Assembly: GCF_030551875.1 (NCBI RefSeq)
Contig: NZ_JAUOZU010000012.1
Span: forward strand, 1 to 64,000
Reading direction: 5' to 3'
DNA length: 64,000 nucleotides
From: Fluviirhizobium alvei
GTDB taxonomy: Bacteria; Pseudomonadota; Alphaproteobacteria; Rhizobiales; Rhizobiaceae
Below the pieces are notes generated by a model that was given only the letters and a program-made list of their open reading frames with translations, ran no database searches and had not been told where the DNA came from. Below, one piece after another: positions 26,630 to 34,704 of the stretch; position 1 is the stretch's first letter; each line of letters begins with the position of its first letter. A program made the translations under genes and the position numbers.

Positions 26630-27619
26630 ATGACCTATCAAGATCAAATTGCCCAGACCGGGCTTGCTGGCGATGACCGCGTCGTGCCCTTCCAGGTGGA
26701 AGGGTTGGACGTTCGTGGCCGCGCCGTGACCCTCGGACCGCTTGTTGATGCCATTCTGGCCCGGCACAACTACCCTGCCCCGGTTGCCCGGCTTCTGTCG
26801 GAAGCAATTGCGCTCACCGTTCTTCTCGGCACGTCGCTGAAATTCGAAGGCAAGCTGATTGTCCAGACCCAGTCGGACGGTCCGGTGAACTTTCTCGTCG
26901 CCGATTTCACGGCGCCCGATGGCGTGCGCGGCTATGCGCGCTTCGACCAGGAGGCTCTCGATCAGGCGGTAGCCGAAGGCCGCATCCAGCCGCACGAACT
27001 GCTCGGCAAGGGCGTTCTCGCCTTTACGATCGACCAGGGGCCGGACATGCGTCGCTACCAGGGCATCGTGGCTCTGGATGGAGAGACGCTCGAAGAGGCT
27101 GCAGCGGTCTATTTCCGCCAGTCGGAACAGATCCCGACCCGGGTGAAGCTGGCGTCGGCGGAATTGTTCGATCGTGATGCCGAAGGCAAGCCGCGTCACC
27201 GCTGGCGTGCCGGCGGCATGGTGGTGCAGTTCCTGCCGGAGGCACCGGAACGGATGCGCCAGCCCGACTTGCATGGCGGCGATGGCGATACCGGAAGCCA
27301 GGCGCACGAGGAAGACGATACCTGGGCGGAAGCCCAGATGCTGGCAGCGACCGTGGGCGCCGAAGAGCTGACCGATCCCGACCTTGGTGTCGAGCGGTTG
27401 CTCTATCGCCTATTCCACGAACGCGGTGTCCGCGTCTATGACGCGCAGCCGGTGCATGACCGGTGCAGCTGCTCGGAAGAAAAGATCCGTTCGGTGCTCG
27501 CCGGCTTCACGGCCGAGGAGATTACCTCCACGATCGAGAATGGCGAGATCCGCGTCGCGTGCGAATTCTGCTCTTCGGCTTACCTGTTCAAGCCCGAGGA
27601 ATTCGGAGTTAGCCAGTAA
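26630..27619 (+). CDS. hslO: Redox-regulated molecular chaperone Hsp33
   Basis: A 329-residue cytoplasmic holdase activated by oxidative unfolding. The N-terminal domain is typical (LGPLVDAILARHNYPAPVARLLSEA). The C-terminal zinc centre shows CSC in HDRCSCSEEKI and CEFC in ACEFCSSAYLF, the four Cys that bind zinc when reduced. An insert of acidic/His residues lies between them and the core (about 215-235). It ends 11 bp inside the convergent amidohydrolase gene. Confidence 0.93.
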   Translation: MTYQDQIAQTGLAGDDRVVPFQVEGLDVRGRAVTLGPLVDAILARHNYPAPVARLLSEAIALTVLLGTSLKFEGKLIVQTQSDGPVNFLVADFTAPDGVRGYARFDQEALDQAVAEGRIQPHELLGKGVLAFTIDQGPDMRRYQGIVALDGETLEEAAAVYFRQSEQIPTRVKLASAELFDRDAEGKPRHRWRAGGMVVQFLPEAPERMRQPDLHGGDGDTGSQAHEEDDTWAEAQMLAATVGAEELTDPDLGVERLLYRLFHERGVRVYDAQPVHDRCSCSEEKIRSVLAGFTAEEITSTIENGEIRVACEFCSSAYLFKPEEFGVSQ

Positions 27620-29243
27620 AGCCCGTTGCCCGGTGGACTTCGCGTCCGCCGAGCAATGTCAGCTGCACTTCGGTATCCCCGATGTCATAGACATCGCAGG
27701 TGAAGATGTCGCGGTCGAGCACGATGATGTCGGCATATTTGCCCGGCGCAAGCGAACCGGTGCTTTCCGCCCGCCAGGCGCTTGCCGCAGCATTGACAGT
27801 GTAACCCATCACGCTTTCCTTACGCGTCAGACGCTCTTGCGGCAGGAACGGTTCCACCGCGCCGTTCTTTGCCGGCGGCTGGCGGGTGATTGCCGTTTCC
27901 ATGATCTTGAACGGATTGAGGGTCGAGACACCCCAGTCGCTCGAAAGCGTATATTGCGCGCCCGCATCGATGAGCGAGCGGAAGGCGTACATCCAGCGCG
28001 AACGTTCAGGGCCACCCATCGGAACGGCCACGTCGGTCACTGAAGGTTCGTTTCTTGCCCAGAGCGCCTGAACATTGGCGACGGCTCCCAGCGTGCGGAA
28101 ACGGGGGATATCGGCCGGATCAATGAACTGGATATGGGCCAGCTGGTGCAGGCTCGGCCAGGCGCCATTCTTGTCGCGCGCCGCTTCCAGCCCGTCGAGG
28201 GCGGCTCGGACGGCGCCATCCCCGATGACATGGACATGGATCTGGAACCGTGCCGCATCGAAGGCGGTGAAGAGTTCCTTGACCTGCTCATGGCCGAACA
28301 TTAGCGGCGCGTTACCACCGATCGCATCGCTATAGGGCTCGATCATCACGCCGGTGCGGTTTTCCATCACGCCATCGAGGAAGAACTTGGCCGAGTGGAT
28401 CCGGAACATCTCGAGATCGTTGCTGCGACGAAGTTCCTCAACACGAGCCAGCGCGTCCGCGGTCGCCTCTTCCGGGAAGACTTTGGCAGTGGCACAGACA
28501 CGGACGGTCAGTTCGCCATCTTCGGCGAGCTTCCTGTAGACCCGCGCATGACGCTCCATCACGAGGGCGTCAAGAACGCCGGTGATGCCATGGCGATTGC
28601 AGAGCGCCTGGCCGTAGCGAACGCCGGCGGCATATTCTTCATCGGTTACCTCCGGCATGCGGTTGGTCGCCCAGTTTACAGCTTCCTCGAACAGCATTCC
28701 GGTCGGCACGCCGTCGGCATCAACCACGAAATGGCCATTGAACGGATCCTCGGTGCCCTTGACCAGACCGATCGCCTCGCAGCCCTTGGAATTGAGGCAG
28801 GCATTGTGCCCGTCGGAGGCGAGAATGAAGCAGGGTCGGTCGGGAATGGCGGCATCCAGAACATGGCGGTCGAGATTATGTTCGGTGAAGATACCAGTGT
28901 ACCAGCCGACGCCGCGCACCCAAGGGCCGTCATGGGTTGCGGCAAAACTGGAGAGCGTTTCCTTGAGCTCGTCGATCGAACCGGCGGCATCGAGATTGGC
29001 ATTGGTGCCGTAATCGCAGCCGGAATCCTGCAGGTGAATATGCGTGTCCTGAAAGCCAGGCAAAACCAGCCGTCCGCCGGCATCGACCACACGCGTCTGC
29101 GGTCCGGCAAGCGCTTTCATCTCCTCGGTGCTGCCAAGCGCGACAATACGGCCACCCGCAACCGCGAGCGCCGCAACTGCAGGCGTCAACGGGTCCATGG
29201 TGACGATATTGCCATTGATCAGGATAAGGTCCGCAACTGACAT
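27609..29243 (-). CDS. Amidohydrolase, YtcJ-like (COG1574)
   Basis: A 544-residue metal-dependent hydrolase of the YtcJ/exoenzyme-regulatory AepA branch. It shows the composite start LILINGNIVTMDP, the metal-binding HxH in GFQDTHIHLQD, later His residues (FQIHVHVIGDGAVRAA and LAHIQFIDP), and a C-terminal beta-sandwich return (GKYADIIVLDRDIF). The substrate is unknown; the family acts on amide or cyclic amide bonds. It is the last gene of the spermidine/putrescine-type ABC operon (32 bp after the second permease), so it probably degrades what that system imports. Confidence 0.8.
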   Translation of the reverse strand: MSVADLILINGNIVTMDPLTPAVAALAVAGGRIVALGSTEEMKALAGPQTRVVDAGGRLVLPGFQDTHIHLQDSGCDYGTNANLDAAGSIDELKETLSSFAATHDGPWVRGVGWYTGIFTEHNLDRHVLDAAIPDRPCFILASDGHNACLNSKGCEAIGLVKGTEDPFNGHFVVDADGVPTGMLFEEAVNWATNRMPEVTDEEYAAGVRYGQALCNRHGITGVLDALVMERHARVYRKLAEDGELTVRVCATAKVFPEEATADALARVEELRRSNDLEMFRIHSAKFFLDGVMENRTGVMIEPYSDAIGGNAPLMFGHEQVKELFTAFDAARFQIHVHVIGDGAVRAALDGLEAARDKNGAWPSLHQLAHIQFIDPADIPRFRTLGAVANVQALWARNEPSVTDVAVPMGGPERSRWMYAFRSLIDAGAQYTLSSDWGVSTLNPFKIMETAITRQPPAKNGAVEPFLPQERLTRKESVMGYTVNAAASAWRAESTGSLAPGKYADIIVLDRDIFTCDVYDIGDTEVQLTLLGGREVHRATGFTG

Positions 29244-29275
29244 AGATAATCTCCTTATGTGAAATGGGCGACGGG

Positions 29276-30082
29276 TCAGAGCGTTTCGGGACTGCTCATG
29301 CGTGCCGCCCAGCGCCGGCGGATGACTTCCGAGCCGACGACAAGAACGGATGAGACGAGCAGGATGACCGACCCAAGCGCGAGCATGGATGGCAACTTGG
29401 CCGGAAAACGCAGCTGACCATAGAGGAAGACCGGCAGGGTGGGGCTGGTGCCGGACAGAAAGAAGGCGATGACGAACTCATCGAACGACGTGATGAAACA
29501 GAGCAGCCAGCTCGAGATGACTGCCGGAAAGATCAGCGGCAAAGTCACTCGCCTGAAGGTGCCGAACGCCGTCTCGCCGAGATCGCGCGAGGCCTCCTCC
29601 AGACTGCGATCGAGCCCTTCGAGGCTCGACATCAGCACCATCACCGAGAATGGCAGGCAGAGAAAGACATGCGCGGCGGCAACGGCGCCGAGCGACAGGT
29701 CCATGCCGAACACGCGAACCAGAACGATCAGGAATGCGATCGCGAAGACGATGCTTGGAACCACGAGCGGCAGCATGACTGTGCCGAGAAGCAGACCAGA
29801 GGCAGGCAGCAGCTTCCGCGTCAGGGCAATGGCCAACGGCAAACCGAGCGCGGTGGCGAGGAGTGCTGAGGAAAAGCCGACCGCAAGACTGTTCACAAGC
29901 GCATCGGTCATCGAATGGTTTTCGACCATGGCGCTATAATGGCGAAGGGTCAGACCCTTGAGCGGGAAGATCGCGAACGTGTTGTCATTGAAGGAAAAGA
30001 GCGGCAACAGCAGCGTTGGCCCATAAAGAAACCCGAGGAACAGAACCGCATAAAGTGTGAGGAAGCGAAATCTCCGTTTCAT
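29276..30082 (-). CDS. ABC transporter permease, PotC-like
   Basis: A 268-residue inner-membrane permease with about six helices, starting LTLYAVLFLGFLYGPTLLLP. It carries the ATPase-contact EAA loop (EEASRDLGETAFGTFRRVTL). The start at 30082 overlaps the stop of the preceding permease as ATGA, implying translational coupling. This is the second permease of a polyamine/opine-type uptake system. Confidence 0.85.
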   Translation of the reverse strand: MKRRFRFLTLYAVLFLGFLYGPTLLLPLFSFNDNTFAIFPLKGLTLRHYSAMVENHSMTDALVNSLAVGFSSALLATALGLPLAIALTRKLLPASGLLLGTVMLPLVVPSIVFAIAFLIVLVRVFGMDLSLGAVAAAHVFLCLPFSVMVLMSSLEGLDRSLEEASRDLGETAFGTFRRVTLPLIFPAVISSWLLCFITSFDEFVIAFFLSGTSPTLPVFLYGQLRFPAKLPSMLALGSVILLVSSVLVVGSEVIRRRWAARMSSPETL

Positions 30083-31011
30083 GTCCTCAATCCCCGCTGC
30101 ATCATCTTGCGGTAGCCGATCGCCCATAGGAAGAGCAGGACGACAGCGGCGACGACCAGCATCATCACGATGGCGATCGTTGCACCCATTGGCGTATCGT
30201 TCTGCTTGAAGAACAGGGTCTGGATGGCATTGCCGATCATGATGCCACCCGGTCCGCCGACCAGTGTCGGCGTCACATAATCACCCACGGTCGGGATGAA
30301 GACGAGGAGCGCGGCGGAAACAACGCCCGGCATCGACAATGGCAGGGTGACGCGGCGAAAGCGTCTCCAGCGGCTATCGCCGAGATCGGTGGCGGCTTCG
30401 AGCAGGGAACGGTCGATCTTTTCGAGCGAGACGTAGATCGGCAGAATGGCGAACGCCACCCAGGCATGGGTGAGTGTCAGCATGACCGCAACCGGATTGT
30501 AGAGCAGGAATTCGAGCGGCTGATCGATCAAGCCGATGCTTTTCAGGCCCGAATTGATGGCGCCGTTGAAACCGAGCACGATCTTCCAGGCAAAGACACG
30601 CAAGAGGTAGCTGGTCCAGAACGGAATGGTGATGAGGATGAGCCACATGACCTTGTAACGCTTGACCCGGAAGGCCAGGAAATAGGCCATTGGATAGGCA
30701 GCAAGAATGACGCCCAGCGTGGCGATCAGCGACATGAATATGGATTTGATCAGCAGGATCAGAGGGACCGGGTTCTTCAGATAGAAGGGAATCCCCATCC
30801 ACACTGTAGCCGTATCAGAAGGTTCGATCAGTGATCTGTAGTTCGCAAGCGTGAAGGACGTATCGAGCGCAAATCCGTCCTGCCGCATGAAACTCAAACC
30901 CACCATCGCCATCAGCGGCGCCAGAAGTACCAGCGTTACCAGAATGGCCACGCTGGCGCCGAGCGGATTGCGGGCCAGTTCGGAGTTGCGGGGCGACCAT
31001 GAGAGCTTCAT
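30079..31011 (-). CDS. ABC transporter permease, PotB-like
   Basis: A 310-residue inner-membrane permease with about six helices, including VAILVTLVLLAPLMAMVGLSF near the start. Its EAA loop reads LEAATDLGDSRWRRFRRVTL. The start at 31011 (MKLSWSPRNSEL) lies 8 bp after the binding-protein stop. It pairs with the next permease through an ATGA overlap. No ATP-binding subunit gene is present in this operon. Confidence 0.85.
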   Translation of the reverse strand: MKLSWSPRNSELARNPLGASVAILVTLVLLAPLMAMVGLSFMRQDGFALDTSFTLANYRSLIEPSDTATVWMGIPFYLKNPVPLILLIKSIFMSLIATLGVILAAYPMAYFLAFRVKRYKVMWLILITIPFWTSYLLRVFAWKIVLGFNGAINSGLKSIGLIDQPLEFLLYNPVAVMLTLTHAWVAFAILPIYVSLEKIDRSLLEAATDLGDSRWRRFRRVTLPLSMPGVVSAALLVFIPTVGDYVTPTLVGGPGGIMIGNAIQTLFFKQNDTPMGATIAIVMMLVVAAVVLLFLWAIGYRKMMQRGLRT

Positions 31012-31019
31012 GGCACCGC

Positions 31020-32138
31020 TCACAACTTCAGGGCCTTGATCTCCTCCCACACCTTGGTCTGTTCTGCCACGATCGCCGCCGGCTGCGGCCGGAACAGGGT
31101 GGCACTCTTCATATGCTCGACCGGATCGACAATGCCCATGGCCTTGATGCTTGCCGGATCGGCCGCCGCGAAGGACTTCATGTTGGCATGGCCATAACCA
31201 GACCCTTCGATCAGCGTTTTGCCGGTCTCCGGTGACAGCCAGGCATCAATGAAATCATAGGACAGAGCGATATCAGCCTTGCCCGATTTCAGGATGCTGA
31301 TGCCGCAGAACCAGGTGAAATAGCCTTCCTTGGGCTTGGCGAAAGCAACGGGAATGCCCTGCGCCGAGAGGTTCTTGACGGCGTCGTTCCAGGCATAGGC
31401 GGCAACGATTTCGCCCGAAGCCAGTGCCTGCTGCAGCTCCGTCGGATCGGCCCACAGGAAGCGGCTGTTGCGAACCGCCTTGGCACCGAGTTCCTTGGCG
31501 GCCTGAAGCGCATCGCCCGACATCAGATAGGCGTCCTCGTATTTTGCCCCTCCAACCATCTTGCCGATCACCATTGCCAGCGGATCATCGAGCATCGAGA
31601 CCTTGCCCTCGAAGGCATCGTCATAAAAGATGCCCCAGCTCTCGCCATCCTTGAAGGCATCGCCGATCAGATCCGGACGGTAGACGATCGAGGAATTGCC
31701 CCAGTCGGCCGGCGCCATGACAACCTCGCCGTTCGACATGACACCTTCGGCAGTCTGCAGCGCGGGAAAGACATCCTTCCAGTTCGACAATTTCGCGGTA
31801 TCGATCGGCAGCGTCAGACCGGCATCAACGAAGAGGCCGACAGAATAATTGCAAGGATGCATGACATCGGCTGCGAAGCCGGCGCGTACCTTGGCCAGCG
31901 CTTCCGGTTCGCCGGCAAAAATGGAGAAGTTCGGGGTCGTTCCGTGCTTGTCCACGAAAGATTTGAAGTAATCCGGAGCATCATAACCACTCCATTCCAT
32001 GCAGGTCAGCGGCTCTGCGGCAGCGCCGACATTCGGCATGAGCGCAAAACCGACACCGAAGGCGGCGGCGCACTTCAGTGCATCCCGACGGCTGATCTTT
32101 CCTTGCGACAACTGATCGATGAACTTGATCCGGCTCAT
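31020..32138 (-). CDS. ABC transporter substrate-binding protein, PotD-like
   Basis: A 372-residue periplasmic binding protein of the spermidine/putrescine-type family. The leader shows a twin-arginine-like stretch (KISRRDALKCAAAFGVGFAL) with probable cleavage after VGAAA, so Tat export is likely. The mature part has the two-lobe features of the family (CMEWSGYDAPDYFKSFV, then WGNSSIVYRPDLIG). ATG 32138 was chosen because it starts the leader; a longer frame to 32213 runs through the operator region. It is the first gene of the operon potD-potB-potC-amidohydrolase. The substrate is not known; an amide-containing small molecule is suggested by the hydrolase. Confidence 0.85.
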   Translation of the reverse strand: MSRIKFIDQLSQGKISRRDALKCAAAFGVGFALMPNVGAAAEPLTCMEWSGYDAPDYFKSFVDKHGTTPNFSIFAGEPEALAKVRAGFAADVMHPCNYSVGLFVDAGLTLPIDTAKLSNWKDVFPALQTAEGVMSNGEVVMAPADWGNSSIVYRPDLIGDAFKDGESWGIFYDDAFEGKVSMLDDPLAMVIGKMVGGAKYEDAYLMSGDALQAAKELGAKAVRNSRFLWADPTELQQALASGEIVAAYAWNDAVKNLSAQGIPVAFAKPKEGYFTWFCGISILKSGKADIALSYDFIDAWLSPETGKTLIEGSGYGHANMKSFAAADPASIKAMGIVDPVEHMKSATLFRPQPAAIVAEQTKVWEEIKALKL

Positions 32139-32183
32139 GACACCCTCTCGAACAGATTGATGGAATTGTGGAAATGCACTGCG

Positions 32184-32203
32184 TACTGAATATACGTTCA
32201 GTA
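32184..32203. promoter_or_regulatory. Palindromic operator upstream of the PotD-like gene
   Basis: TACTGAA (32184-32190) and TTCAGTA (32197-32203) form a perfect 7-bp inverted repeat with a 6-bp spacer, 46 bp before the binding-protein start. The geometry resembles TetR-family operators. No TetR gene is adjacent, so the regulator would act from elsewhere. Confidence 0.55.
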
Positions 32204-32264
32204 AGCGTGACAATTCTCAACCTGTCAACGGATAATTAATCTTTGTCGAAACTGACCGGGGTTG

Positions 32265-32657
32265 TCAGTTGAGCGTACGCTGCAGACCGGGTGTATCGAG
32301 AGAGAAAGCCGGAATGACAACGTCAAACAGTTCGCCGTCTTCGCCAAGCATCTGGTAGTGCCCGAACATCACACCGGAAGGTGTATCCAGCGGACAGCCG
32401 GAGTTGTATTCGTAGGAATCGCCTGGTCCGAGAACGGGCTGCTCGCCGACGACGCCGGGGCCGGTGACTTCATCGACCTGGCCATTTTCGTCGGTGATAT
32501 TCCAATAGCGGTTGATCAGCTTGACAGTATGGGAGGAATGGTTGGCAATGACGATGCGATAGCCCCAGACATAGCGGCTGTCTGCCGGATCCGATTGCTC
32601 GGCCAGATAATAGGGCTCGACCGTCACTTCGATCTGTCGTGTCGTGGCGCGGTACAT
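32265..32657 (-). CDS. apaG: ApaG protein (Co2+/Mg2+ efflux protein family)
   Basis: A 130-residue beta-sandwich (fibronectin-III-like) protein; the name comes from its linkage to apaH in enterics, and its biochemical role is not settled. Family signatures are [39 protein letters not shown] and [12 protein letters not shown] 32657 has AAGGA 4 nt upstream and gives the standard length. It lies between pyrE and the PotD-like gene, same strand, with hairpins or an operator separating them. Confidence 0.9.
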   Translation of the reverse strand: MYRATTRQIEVTVEPYYLAEQSDPADSRYVWGYRIVIANHSSHTVKLINRYWNITDENGQVDEVTGPGVVGEQPVLGPGDSYEYNSGCPLDTPSGVMFGHYQMLGEDGELFDVVIPAFSLDTPGLQRTLN

Positions 32658-32750
32658 CCGGTCCTTCCAGGTACGCAATCGTCTGAGCCGAGGTTTTGCC
32701 TCCGCCTTTTCTCTATAAATCGTATTTCGGTTAAGAAAATCAATAGATTT

Positions 32751-32777
32751 GGACCGCTTCGCCCAGCGAAGCGGTCC
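32751..32777 (-). terminator. Stem-loop after pyrE
   Basis: GGACCGCTTCG (32751-32761) pairs perfectly with CGAAGCGGTCC (32767-32777) around a 5-nt loop, directly after the pyrE stop at 32791. On the minus strand AAATCTATTGATTTT follows, which is only moderately T-rich. Probably the pyrE terminator. Confidence 0.6.
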
Positions 32778-32790
32778 GAAAAGCCGCATT

Positions 32791-33489
32791 TCAGGACACG
32801 GGCAGTTCGCTTACACCGCCATGGGCCGCCGACCAGGCAAGCGGATCATCGAGAAAGGCCTCGACCGACGTCAGTTTTTCCGACGAGAACAGGCTCTGTT
32901 GCCTCGCAACCGCCAGCACTTCGCGCCAGGTGGCAATGTAATGGAGATTGACCTTGCCATTGGCAAAACGCGCTTCGGCCGCCTCAAAGATCCCATAATA
33001 AAACAAGGCCATACCGTGATCGACGATGCCGCCGGCCTGCCGGATCGCATCAATGAAGGTGAACATGGAGCCGCCAGCGGTCGTCAGATCTTCAATGACG
33101 AGAACCCGCGCGCCCTCTTTCATCTCACCCTCGATCTGAGCATTGCGGCCATGCCCCTTCGGCTTCTTGCGGACATAGATCATCGGAAGCGACAGGCGTT
33201 CGGCGAGGAAAGCAGCGAAGGGAATGCCCGCCGTTTCCCCACCAGCGACGCAATCAAACTGCTCGAACCCGGCTTCCGCCAGAACCGTCGCGGCAGCGAA
33301 ATCCATAACAGCCGAGCGGATCCGGGGATAGGAGATCAGTTTGCGGCAATCGATATAGACGGGGCTCATCATGCCGGATGCCAGCTTGTAGGGCTCTTCC
33401 GGCCGGAAGTGTACTGCACGGATCTCCCAAAGCATCTTCGCCATCAGATTGGCCATGGTGGACTTTTCGTTGAAGGCGTTGGAAAACAT
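32791..33489 (-). CDS. pyrE: Orotate phosphoribosyltransferase
   Basis: A 232-residue cytoplasmic enzyme that joins orotate and PRPP to form OMP in pyrimidine synthesis. The PRPP loop reads [14 protein letters not shown], the phosphate/flexible-loop region reads [16 protein letters not shown], and the orotate region reads YIDCRKL. The length suits the longer alphaproteobacterial form. pyrC, another pyrimidine gene, lies 11 kb away and is not co-transcribed. Confidence 0.93.
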   Translation of the reverse strand: MFSNAFNEKSTMANLMAKMLWEIRAVHFRPEEPYKLASGMMSPVYIDCRKLISYPRIRSAVMDFAAATVLAEAGFEQFDCVAGGETAGIPFAAFLAERLSLPMIYVRKKPKGHGRNAQIEGEMKEGARVLVIEDLTTAGGSMFTFIDAIRQAGGIVDHGMALFYYGIFEAAEARFANGKVNLHYIATWREVLAVARQQSLFSSEKLTSVEAFLDDPLAWSAAHGGVSELPVS

Positions 33490-33559
33490 GGGCTGGCTCC
33501 TGCTCGGGTGGACTGACCGCGCTTAGCAGGAACGGCGGGCTGTGGGAAGCGGAGCCAAC

Positions 33560-34450
33560 TCAGGAGGCTGTGAAAGCCGCAGATATCCAATCCACAAAGG
33601 CGCGCGCGGGCGGCGAAAGCGCTTCGAAGGACCTGGCGATAAGAAAATAGGCTCCGCAATTGACCTCCGCTGCGAACGGCGCAACGAGCGCACCCGAGGC
33701 GAGCTCGCCGTCGATCAGCCGGGGATCGAAGAGTGCCGCACCATGGCCGCGCAAAGACGCCGAGAGCGCCATACCGCCATCGGCAAACACCGTGCCCTTT
33801 TCCGTCGGCGGCTCGACGCCGATGCTGCGGAACCAATCGCTCCAGCCGCTGCGGTTTTCTTCATGGAGAAGCGGTGCTTTCACAAGATCACCGGGCAGCG
33901 CCAATCGACGATGCGCCAGAAAGGCCGGGCTCATCACCGGCCGGCACTGTGTGTCGAGTAGCGGCATTGCCTCGACCCTCGGCCAGGAAGTCGGTCCGCG
34001 GCTGTGGCGAATAGCGAGATCCAACGCGCCACCGCGAAACTCGACAAGGCGCGGATCGGCGTCGATCTCGACTTCAATCTCGGGCCGACTATGGCGAAAC
34101 TCCTGAATATGGGGAGCGAGCCAGAGGGCTGCGAATGTGGGCTCGGCACTGACTTTCACCGAGCCGGACAACTGCGCACCGGCATCCGAAAGAGCGGCAT
34201 CGATCCGATCAAAACTCTGCGTCACTTCGGAGAGCAGCGCGCGGCCTTTCTCGGTCAGCACGACACCGCGATGAATACGGGTGAAGAGCGGCTGGCCGAT
34301 AAGCCCCTCGAGTTCGCGGATCTGGCGGCTGATCGCCGCCTGCGACACATGAAGCTCTTCCGCCGCTCGTGAAAAGCCGCCAAGCCGGCCGGCGGATTCA
34401 AAGGCGCGCAAGGCGGTCAAAGGCAGGCGGGCGCGCTTCATGGCTTCCAT
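33560..34450 (-). CDS. LysR-family transcriptional regulator, GcvA-like
   Basis: A 296-residue regulator. The winged helix-turn-helix is at residues 8-65 (LTALRAFESAGRLGGFSRAA, then ISRQIRELEGLIGQPLFTR), followed by a LysR substrate domain (residues 95-290). ATG 34450 and ATG 34441 are both possible starts. It diverges from a 42-codon gene 85 bp away, the arrangement expected if LysR controls that gene. The ligand is unknown. Confidence 0.85.
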   Translation of the reverse strand: MEAMKRARLPLTALRAFESAGRLGGFSRAAEELHVSQAAISRQIRELEGLIGQPLFTRIHRGVVLTEKGRALLSEVTQSFDRIDAALSDAGAQLSGSVKVSAEPTFAALWLAPHIQEFRHSRPEIEVEIDADPRLVEFRGGALDLAIRHSRGPTSWPRVEAMPLLDTQCRPVMSPAFLAHRRLALPGDLVKAPLLHEENRSGWSDWFRSIGVEPPTEKGTVFADGGMALSASLRGHGAALFDPRLIDGELASGALVAPFAAEVNCGAYFLIARSFEALSPPARAFVDWISAAFTAS

Positions 34451-34535
34451 AACCTCAAGTTATCCGAGGCGTCGACTATAGTCGTTTGAGCCGCTGCCGC
34501 AACCGGCAGATAACACTGGCGAAAGGAGAAACGCC

Positions 34536-34664
34536 ATGTTCACTGCCATTCTGGACATCCTGATGGAAACCACCCGCCTTCTGACTTTTACCGCTCCTCG
34601 CCCGTTGCCGGAACCGATGCCGCCTCGTGAGCCGTCATCGCAGGGCGGAGCCGTGGACAAGTGA
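34536..34664 (+). CDS. Small hypothetical protein, 42 residues
   Basis: This short gene reads MFTAILDILMETTRLLTF and continues into a Pro-rich tail (PRPLPEPMPPREP), ending in AVDK. AAAGGAG lies 8 nt before the ATG, one of the best ribosome binding sites in the window. The N-terminal half could be an amphipathic or membrane-associated helix. I do not recognise it. It diverges from the LysR gene and converges with the kinase-UspA gene, 40 bp away. Confidence 0.55.
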   Translation: MFTAILDILMETTRLLTFTAPRPLPEPMPPREPSSQGGAVDK

Positions 34665-34704
34665 TCTGCGCAAGGCAATCGATAGAACCCTGGGGCCCGA
34701 AAGC

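Noticed and set aside
25413..26807. A 464-codon minus-strand frame over argF and the start of hslO
   Set aside because: Antisense shadow of two confidently identified genes.
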